A DNA stretch of 57,760 bases. Origin: Bacteroidales bacterium (GTDB lineage: Bacteria > Bacillota > Clostridia > Lachnospirales > Lachnospiraceae). The translations under genes and the position numbers were made by a program. The notes under the pieces were generated by a model that had not been told where the DNA came from, ran no database searches, and saw only the letters and a list, made by a program, of their open reading frames with translations. Shown here one piece after another: positions 52,465 through 57,760 of the stretch; within the stretch, counting starts at the first letter, position 1, and every line of letters starts with the position of its first letter. The stretch is taken from contig JAMPFJ010000019.1 in the NCBI GenBank assembly GCA_023664535.1, positions 1-57,760 on the forward strand. Reading direction: 5' to 3'.

Positions 52465-53358
52465 ATGAAGAGAAAGGCAGTAAAAAAGGCAGTAATACCG
52501 GCAGCGGGTCTGGGAACCAGATTTCTTCCGGCGACAAAGGCAATTCCAAAGGAAATGCTTCCTATAGTCGATATTCCGACAATTCAATATATTGTGCAAG
52601 AGGCTGTGGAAAGCGGGATTGAGGAGATTTTGATTATCACCAACTCCAACAAGCACTGCATGGAGAATCATTTTGACCGGTCCTATGAATTGGAAAACCG
52701 GCTGATGGAGTCAAAGAAGAAAGAAGAATGCAGCATGATTTGTGATATTGCCAACATGGCGAATATCTATTATGTAAGGCAGAAGGAGCCCAAAGGGCTT
52801 GGGCATGCGATTCTTTGTGCAAAATCCTTTATTGGGGAGGAGCCGTTTGCCGTTTTACTGGGTGACGATATTGTGGAAAACCATGACGGAAAGCCGGCGC
52901 TTAAGCAGTTGATTGAAGCCTATGACCAGGTTCAGGCATCGGTGGTGGGCGTGCAGACCGTACCGGAGGAAGATGTCAGCAAATACGGTATTGTGGAGCC
53001 GTCAAAGAGCGTTCCGCCGGTGGGTAAGCGGGTGAAGCTAAGTTCTATGGTGGAAAAACCGAAAAAAGAAGAGGCGCCAAGCAATCTTGCGGTGCTGGGA
53101 AGATATGTGCTGACTCCGGAAATATTTGATTATCTGGAAAGCCAGACGCCGGGGGCAGGAGGGGAAATCCAGCTTACGGATTCCATTAAGAGCCTGATGA
53201 TTAGCCAGGCGGTGTATGCCTACGATTTTGAGGGCATAAGATATGATGTGGGTGATAAATTTGGATTTATTAAGGCGACGGTAGAATATGCGTTGGAAAG
53301 AGAGGAGATGCAGGGTAAGCTGAAGGCATATTTACAGGAGCTGGTAAAAACATTTTAA
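52465..53358 (+). CDS. galU: UTP-glucose-1-phosphate uridylyltransferase
   Basis: 297 aa. The nucleotidyltransferase signature is AVIPAAGLGTRFLPATKAIPKEMLPI, followed by VQEAVESGIEEILIITN and KGLGHAILCA..., then LGDDIVE. The C-terminal dimerisation segment DSIKSLMISQAVYAYDFEGIRYDVGDK is typical. It makes UDP-glucose from UTP and glucose-1-phosphate, the donor for glucosyl decorations. I chose the ATG at 52465 because AAGGAGG is 14 bases upstream and the start follows the yfhO stop by one base. An in-frame TTG at 52447 would overlap yfhO. Confidence 0.95.
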   Translation: MKRKAVKKAVIPAAGLGTRFLPATKAIPKEMLPIVDIPTIQYIVQEAVESGIEEILIITNSNKHCMENHFDRSYELENRLMESKKKEECSMICDIANMANIYYVRQKEPKGLGHAILCAKSFIGEEPFAVLLGDDIVENHDGKPALKQLIEAYDQVQASVVGVQTVPEEDVSKYGIVEPSKSVPPVGKRVKLSSMVEKPKKEEAPSNLAVLGRYVLTPEIFDYLESQTPGAGGEIQLTDSIKSLMISQAVYAYDFEGIRYDVGDKFGFIKATVEYALEREEMQGKLKAYLQELVKTF

Positions 53359-53376
53359 GAATAGGGGGCATATGTT

Positions 53377-55188
53377 ATGGAGAAGAAAGGTGTATCAAAA
53401 TCCGTTTTAGGCTATTTTCTGCTGCTTGCCATACTGGTAATTGTGGCGATTGTCGGAGACGTGATTGTTTTTGGAAAGCTGGACAGCACGGAAGCCGATA
53501 AGAGCATTAAAACGATGGTGTTAATACTCTCGCTTGCCGTTATCGTGATGGCGGTTATTCTGGGAGCGTACATGTTTAGGTTTATCCAGGCGGAAGAAAA
53601 GGTGTCGGCAGTAAAAAGTGATAAATACAAAAAATTATTTTTAAATCTGCCGGTGGGATTTGCGCAGGCACAGATTTTGCGGGATGCACAGTCGGGAAGA
53701 AATATGGGATACCGTATTTCCGATGCCAATGAAACCTTCGGACGGTTATTTGCTTTGGATATTTCCGATTATTATGGCAAAGTGATATCGGAGAGCAAGG
53801 TGGAGGTTCTGCAGGATATCAACGCATGGTTTGAGGCATACAATAATTCGGGTACCAAGCAGGGAGAGCTGCTGGAGGTTGAGATTACCATGGAGAAGCT
53901 GGATAAAGTATTCAGTACGGTTATGTATAAATCCGAATCGGATTATATCAATATGGTGGTTATCGACATTACCGAGCAGAAGGAGACGGAGAATAAATTA
54001 TCCAAGGCAATTAAGGATGCCAATGCGGCATATAAAACCCAGTCGGAGTTTCTGGCAAACATGTCCCATGAAATCCGTACACCAATCAACGGAATTTTAG
54101 GTATGCTTCAGCTGACACTGATGGCGGAGGATTTGCAGGCGGATTACCGGGATAATCTGACCACGGCGAAAAACTGTGCGGATACACTGCTCAGATTGAT
54201 TAACGATATTCTGGACATTTCCAAATTGGAGGCAGGTAAATATAACCTGCGGGAAGAGAACTTTGATATTAAAGCGATTATTGAAGAAACTGTGGCGGCG
54301 CAGATTCCAATTGCCAAGGGCAAGGGGCTGGGACTGGATTGTAACTTTAACGGAAACATACCGAAGCTGGTACGGGGCGACGGGCAGAGAATACAGCAGG
54401 TGTTAAACTGCCTGCTTTCCAATGCCATTAAGTTTACCAATGAGGGCGGCGTCCGGGTTAAGGTAGCCTGTATGGACGATACCCTTGACAAGATAAAGCT
54501 TCGCATTGCCGTTGCGGACTCCGGTATCGGAATAGCGGATGAGGACAGGAACAAATTATTTATCCGATTTTCACAGGTAGATGCGTCTGACACCCGTAAA
54601 TACGGCGGTTCGGGGCTGGGACTGGTCATTACGAAGCAGATTGTGGAATTGATGGGTGGAAATATTACCGTGCAAAGTAAAGAAGGTCTGGGCTCTACCT
54701 TTATTGTGGAGGTACCCCTTAAGCTGATTAAGCCGGCAGAGGCGGAGACAGAGGAAAATATGAATGAATCGGATGACCCGGCAGTATTTTCTCTGGCAGG
54801 GCATACCCGGGCAAGAATCCTTGTGGCAGAGGATGAGCCGGTTAACCAGCAGGTTATCGGAAAGCTGCTTGGCATGGCGGGATATTCGTATGACATTGCG
54901 GAGAACGGAGAAAAAGCGGTGGAGCTGTTCAAACAGAAGGAATACCAGGCGGCATTGTTTGATGTCCAGATGCCGGTGATGGACGGTCTGGCGGCAACGC
55001 AGGAAATCCGCGCCATCGAGTTCCGGGAAGGGAAAAAACGGCTTCCGATTATTGCGGTTACGGCAAGAGCCATGTTTGGAGATAAAGAGCGTATTTTAGA
55101 GGCAAAGCTGGATGATTACATAGCAAAGCCCTATAATCTTAACGACGTGGTGGAGACATTGAATAAATATGTTGATAAAGAGGGCTGA
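53377..55188 (+). CDS. Hybrid histidine kinase with receiver domain
   Basis: 603 aa. Two transmembrane helices (~10-33, ~46-68) have only a very short outside loop, so it is probably not a classic external sensor. A PAS-like region (~78-200) follows, then HisKA with phospho-His231 (NMSHEIRTPINGI). HATPase_c follows (N-box NCLLSNAIKFTN, G1 DSGIGI, G2 GGSGLGLVI). After a linker comes a C-terminal receiver with Asp529 (FDVQMPVMDG) and Lys in AKPYN. It is complete and should autophosphorylate and pass phosphate to its own receiver. No output-domain protein or Hpt is adjacent. It starts 18 bases after galU, so likely the last gene of the hisA-like/yfhO/galU operon. Confidence 0.92.
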   Translation: MEKKGVSKSVLGYFLLLAILVIVAIVGDVIVFGKLDSTEADKSIKTMVLILSLAVIVMAVILGAYMFRFIQAEEKVSAVKSDKYKKLFLNLPVGFAQAQILRDAQSGRNMGYRISDANETFGRLFALDISDYYGKVISESKVEVLQDINAWFEAYNNSGTKQGELLEVEITMEKLDKVFSTVMYKSESDYINMVVIDITEQKETENKLSKAIKDANAAYKTQSEFLANMSHEIRTPINGILGMLQLTLMAEDLQADYRDNLTTAKNCADTLLRLINDILDISKLEAGKYNLREENFDIKAIIEETVAAQIPIAKGKGLGLDCNFNGNIPKLVRGDGQRIQQVLNCLLSNAIKFTNEGGVRVKVACMDDTLDKIKLRIAVADSGIGIADEDRNKLFIRFSQVDASDTRKYGGSGLGLVITKQIVELMGGNITVQSKEGLGSTFIVEVPLKLIKPAEAETEENMNESDDPAVFSLAGHTRARILVAEDEPVNQQVIGKLLGMAGYSYDIAENGEKAVELFKQKEYQAALFDVQMPVMDGLAATQEIRAIEFREGKKRLPIIAVTARAMFGDKERILEAKLDDYIAKPYNLNDVVETLNKYVDKEG

Positions 55189-55225
55189 TGCGGACGAGGT
55201 AAATGCCGTTTTCCGGAACGGCTGG

Positions 55226-55492
55226 TTAAATGTGCATCTGCTGTACCTGTCTTAAAAAGAAGCGGTACCGCATATAGGCACCTTTTAGCTGATAACAGTA
55301 GGAGTCAATCAAATCGGGGTCGGTCTGGTAGTTTAAGTGGAATAAAATCGTGTCGATATCTTTTTTGGCATGACTTAAATCATCTAATAAAGAGGAATCA
55401 GTCATTACACGCTGGTGTGGTGACGGGTTCCTTTTTTTCTTTGTCCGGGATTCCCGGGAGGATAAAATTTTCAACCGTGGTTTTGTACGCAT
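55226..55492 (-). CDS. DUF2508 family (YaaL-like) protein
   Basis: 88 aa from the ATG at 55492 (MRTKPRLK), chosen because AAAGGAG lies 5 bases before it; a TTG five codons earlier lies inside that ribosome site. The C-terminal half SSLLDDLSHAKKDIDTILFHLNYQTDPDLIDSYCYQLKGAYMRYRFFLRQVQQ is the DUF2508 helix pair found in YaaL. The N-terminus is basic (TKKKRNPSPHQR). Function unknown. A foldback element has inserted 32 bases upstream of the start and may disturb or supply its promoter. Confidence 0.85.
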   Translation of the reverse strand: MRTKPRLKILSSRESRTKKKRNPSPHQRVMTDSSLLDDLSHAKKDIDTILFHLNYQTDPDLIDSYCYQLKGAYMRYRFFLRQVQQMHI

Positions 55493-55512
55493 AATGGCTC
55501 CTTTCAATGTGG

Positions 55513-55523
55513 GGGGTCTTCTT
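55513..55523 (+). repeat. 11-bp direct repeat, left flank of foldback element
   Basis: GGGGTCTTCTT, identical to 55734-55744. Read as the target-site duplication of the element between them. Confidence 0.85.
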
Positions 55524-55733
55524 TAGGTAATTGCGAAACTCTGTTTTTGCTAACATCCGTTGTACAATATAGACAAAGCAACGCAGGCACGCTTTCGCTG
55601 CTTGTCGCACGTAATGGTACATAAGGTGCCAAAATACGGCACCTAAATACCAACGGCTCCAAAGCGCCTGCTTATGCTATTGTCTATATTGCACAACCAG
55701 ATTTTGAGAATAGAAGGTTTCGCAATTACCTAT
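55524..55733 (+). mobile_element. Foldback/MITE-like element, full copy (210 bp)
   Basis: Terminal inverted repeats TAGGTAATTGCGAAAC and GTTTCGCAATTACCTA. The two arms remain homologous inward for ~85 bases (CAATATAGACAA on both sides), so the whole element is one imperfect palindrome with an inner GGTGCC/GGCACC hairpin. There is no ORF for a transposase, so it would need one acting in trans. It is flanked by a perfect 11-bp direct repeat. Positioned between the DUF2508 start and the promoter of the Tad locus. Confidence 0.9.
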
Positions 55734-55744
55734 GGGGTCTTCTT
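55734..55744 (+). repeat. 11-bp direct repeat, right flank of foldback element
   Basis: GGGGTCTTCTT, identical to 55513-55523. Confidence 0.85.
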
Positions 55745-55978
55745 AGTTAAAATGGGATAAGCCTATATTTATTATAGGAGGGAAACTGGAAAATTATACA
55801 TAAAAAGGAAAAATCCGTTTATTGGGATAGGTTGAAAAAATTATGAATAAAAGATGATTAAAAATAAAGAATGATTAAATTTTATGAATATTCTTAGGGA
55901 AAAATCGGGAGTTTTTGAATACTTTATGTTTATTCTGCCGGTTTATTCACAATCGTAGACGGGGAAAGACGGCTGCAC
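55745..55978 (+). other. AT-rich spacer before the Tad locus
   Basis: No ORF with a ribosome site and no RNA feature recognised. Several TTTATTC-type stretches only. Confidence 0.5.
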
Positions 55979-55984
55979 TATAAT
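55956..55984 (+). promoter_or_regulatory. Promoter of the Tad pilus locus
   Basis: -10 TATAAT (55979-55984) is perfect; the -35 at 55956-55961 (TAGACG) is weak, with 17-base spacing. It is 27 bases before the prepilin peptidase ATG. Confidence 0.55.
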
Positions 55985-56010
55985 GGCAAAAAATGAAGGG
56001 AGACAGGGAA

Positions 56011-56451
56011 ATGGAGATATTTTTATGGGGCATCCTTATACCGCTGCTGGCAAGAGCCGTGTATACGGATGTGAGACAGAATCGAATTGAAAACCGGTTA
56101 ATGGTTTTGGGAATGCTGGCGGCATTACTCTATGCATGGGTGACGGGAGGCGCCGGCGGAATGCTGGCTGGGTTAAAAACGGCGGGAATTGTACTGTTGT
56201 CCTTATTCCTTTTATTTGTGCTTAAGGGGATAGGCGCTGGAGATATTAAGCTGCTTTTAGTGCTGGCAGTATTTTTTCCGGACAGAATGTTAGAGCTTTT
56301 GATTAGCGCCTTTTTTATTGCAGCACTTATTGCGCTGGGAAGAATGGCGGTAAGGGCATTCAGGAAACAGAATATTTATTATCGGCGGGAAACTATTCAC
56401 TTTTCGGTTCCCGTTGCTTTGGGAACGATTCTTTTGCTGGTGCGGAGGTAA
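56011..56451 (+). CDS. Prepilin peptidase (A24 family, TadV/CpaA-like)
   Basis: 146 aa from the ATG at 56011 (GAAGGGAGACAGG upstream). An aspartyl protease with both catalytic Asp in context: YTDVRQNRIENRL (first Asp, residue ~20) and GIGAGDIKLL (GxGD). About five hydrophobic helices. The short form lacks the N-methylase domain, as expected for TadV. It cleaves leaders of Flp-type prepilins in the membrane. The next gene starts 3 bases downstream. Confidence 0.9.
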   Translation: MEIFLWGILIPLLARAVYTDVRQNRIENRLMVLGMLAALLYAWVTGGAGGMLAGLKTAGIVLLSLFLLFVLKGIGAGDIKLLLVLAVFFPDRMLELLISAFFIAALIALGRMAVRAFRKQNIYYRRETIHFSVPVALGTILLLVRR

Positions 56452-56454
56452 AGG

Positions 56455-57396
56455 ATGCAGACGATAAAAATCGGGATACAGGACAAAGAGAGAACGTACT
56501 GCTTAAAGCTGGCGGATTTTCTGAACCAGAAAGGGGAGGGACGCTGGAAGGCAATGGCATTTACCGAGACGGATGCACTAAAAGAATATCTGGAAAAAAG
56601 GCAGATGGATATTTTAGTGGGAACGGATGGGGAGGAGCTGCTCCGCATAAAGAGACAGCAAAAGGAAATGTCTGTTTTGTGGCTGTCGGAAAAAACCGGA
56701 AGCGGTGAGGCGGGAAAGCAGCAGATAGGCGGAACGGAGCTGTTTGTTCTTGGGCGGTATCAGAGTGCAAAGGAAATTTACAAAAGCATCCGACGGATGG
56801 TGGAACAAAAAAGGGAGCTTTTGCAGGAGAAAATTCCGTTAGTCGCCGTTTACTCTCCGGTGGGAAGATGTGGAAAGACAACCCTGGCACTTAAGATTGT
56901 CCGGGAGCATGCTTATGAAAGCTGGCTGTATGTGGGAATGGAGGACTATAACGGACTGCCGGAGAATATGGAGGGAATGAAGCAGAGAGCGGATGATTTT
57001 CTCTATTTTCTCAAGGAGCGGCTGACCGACAGGCTGCTGCTGTTGTTAAAGGAGAGCGAGGGAATTATTCCTACGGCATTTTCTTTTTTGGATACAAGGC
57101 AGATAGTAAAGGAGGATATTTTCTGGCTTCGGGAGGAGGTAAAAAAGCAGGGAATTTATAAAGGGATACTGTTTGATTTGGGGACGGGGGTATTGCAGGA
57201 GTTAGAGCAGTTAAATATTTTTGACTGCCTGCTGGTTCCCTATTTGGAGGAGCGCTGCGCAATGGCAAAGAGACAGAAATTAGAAGAGCTTCTCCATGCA
57301 CAGGGAATGGAGGATATTCGGGAGAGGATGATTTATCTGAACATGGACAATGCCGGAGAGGTTGACAGAAAGATTAAAGGGTTGATGAAAGGATAA
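56455..57396 (+). CDS. TadZ/CpaE-like pilus-assembly ATPase
   Basis: 313 aa. An N-terminal receiver-like domain (~1-110, no phospho-Asp context obvious) is followed by a MinD/ParA-like ATPase: VYSPVGRCGKTTLALKI (Walker A variant with Arg-Cys in place of Gly-Val), GILFDLGTGVL (Walker B) and YLEERCAMAKRQKLEELL. Tad systems use such proteins to localise the secretion apparatus at the pole. The Walker A sequence is degenerate; GKTT is retained so ATP binding may persist. Four bases separate its stop from cpaF. Confidence 0.82.
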   Translation: MQTIKIGIQDKERTYCLKLADFLNQKGEGRWKAMAFTETDALKEYLEKRQMDILVGTDGEELLRIKRQQKEMSVLWLSEKTGSGEAGKQQIGGTELFVLGRYQSAKEIYKSIRRMVEQKRELLQEKIPLVAVYSPVGRCGKTTLALKIVREHAYESWLYVGMEDYNGLPENMEGMKQRADDFLYFLKERLTDRLLLLLKESEGIIPTAFSFLDTRQIVKEDIFWLREEVKKQGIYKGILFDLGTGVLQELEQLNIFDCLLVPYLEERCAMAKRQKLEELLHAQGMEDIRERMIYLNMDNAGEVDRKIKGLMKG

Positions 57397-57400
57397 GGGA

Positions 57401-57733
57401 ATGACGGAGAGAATAGAGAAGGAAAAACAGCGGTTGAAAAAGCAGCTGATGGAAGAGCTCGACCGCCGGCAGGGGCTGACGGATGAAGAGATTGGCAGGA
57501 GGATTGAAGAAGCGGTTCTTAAGAGGAGCCGGAGCTGCTATTTTTCCCTGGCGGAAAAGCAGCAGTTAAAAAAAGAATTGTTTCATGCATTCCGGGGACT
57601 GGACGTATTGTCGGGACTGCTGGAGGATAAAGAGATATCGGAAATTATGATTAACGGGGCAGAACATATTTTTATTGAAAAGAATGGGGCGCTGGAGAAA
57701 AGAAGGGAGCAATCTGGTGATATGTCAAGCTGA
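57401..57733 (+). pseudogene. CpaF/TadA secretion ATPase, interrupted near the window end
   Basis: The first ~95 codons match the N-terminal domain of CpaF/TadA: ERIEKEKQRLKKQLMEELD, then GLTDEEIGRRIEEAV, then ISEIMINGAEHIFIEKNGALEKRR. After REQ (~57712) the similarity stops and the frame ends at 57731-57733 (SGDMSS). The usual P-loop ATPase follows in an intact protein, and no continuation is visible in the last ~45 bases. The AT-rich TCTGGTGATATGTCAAGCTG stretch after the break looks foreign, possibly the end of an insertion sequence, but I cannot identify it. A sequencing or assembly break is also possible. Confidence 0.7.
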
Positions 57734-57760
57734 TTTTTGAAAAGATTTTGGTATGTTTTT

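Noticed and set aside
54144..55073. 309-codon minus-strand frame opposite the hybrid kinase.
   Set aside because: Antisense shadow; Ser-rich composition with no motif. The kinase frame has all catalytic motifs.
55202..55222. GCCGTT/AACGGC hairpin between the hybrid kinase and the DUF2508 gene as terminator.
   Set aside because: Short stem with no T-run on either strand.
1..57760. Search for rRNA operons and for intact transposases or integrases.
   Set aside because: None found by eye. Only remnants (Rpn, ORF6N) and the non-coding foldback elements are present.

Overview
The window is a chromosomal replication-origin region of a low-GC Gram-positive bacterium. It most resembles the Clostridia, probably the family Lachnospiraceae. 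The case rests on gene order (gyrA-gyrB-recF-S4 protein-dnaN | dnaA | rpmH-rnpA-yidD-yidC-jag-mnmE-mnmG-rsmG), Clostridia-type families (DUF4446, DUF3881-like, two-subunit fumarase, Csp-like subtilase, YfhO, Rpn remnants) and strong purine-rich ribosome binding sites. The genus cannot be fixed from the sequence alone.

Layout. 0-9 kb (all minus strand): two secreted fibronectin-III-like proteins, a fumarase alpha/beta pair with a Cof-type HAD phosphatase, a Csp-like serine protease and a FIST-GGDEF diguanylate cyclase. 9.1-16.1 kb (minus): the gyrA/gyrB/recF/S4/dnaN replication operon. 16.1-18.2 kb: a bipartite oriC around dnaA. DnaA boxes lie on both sides of dnaA, and a textbook DnaA-trio unwinding element lies between dnaA and dnaN. 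18.2-25.7 kb (plus): rpmH, rnpA, yidD, yidC, jag, mnmE, mnmG, a GNAT acetyltransferase and rsmG. 25.8-31.8 kb (plus): an accessory locus with its own promoter and structured leader. It encodes a small secreted protein, two unequal FtsX/MacB-type permeases, a LolD-type ATPase and a lipoprotein fusing an N-terminal possible beta-propeller to a solute-binding domain. This is the best candidate for an undescribed system. 31.8-43.6 kb (minus, head-on to the rightward fork): DEDDh exonuclease, coiled-coil membrane protein, ORF6N remnant, tRNA-Arg(CCU), DUF3881-like and DUF4446 proteins, parB, parA with three parS sites, pyrC with an unusual insertion, argS, a histidine-kinase-like ATPase and dacF. 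43.7-45 kb (plus): a zinc-ribbon protein and trmB. 45-49 kb: a decayed accessory zone holding a 10-copy leucine-rich-repeat protein, a headless Big2/FnIII fragment, a 5'-truncated AbiH-like gene and two Rpn-nuclease remnants sharing a 100-bp identical segment. 49-55.2 kb (plus): a HisA-like isomerase, YfhO, GalU and a hybrid histidine kinase, apparently one operon. 55.2 kb to the end: a DUF2508 protein, then the start of a Tad pilus locus (prepilin peptidase, TadZ/CpaE-like, CpaF). CpaF is interrupted just before the window ends.

A family of small foldback (MITE-like) elements is dispersed in the window: two full copies (8832-9097 and 55524-55733, the latter flanked by a perfect 11-bp direct repeat) and three solo right arms (start of window, after mnmG, upstream of parA). 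Three of these arms keep the same short open reading frame. No rRNA operon, CRISPR array or intact transposase was seen.
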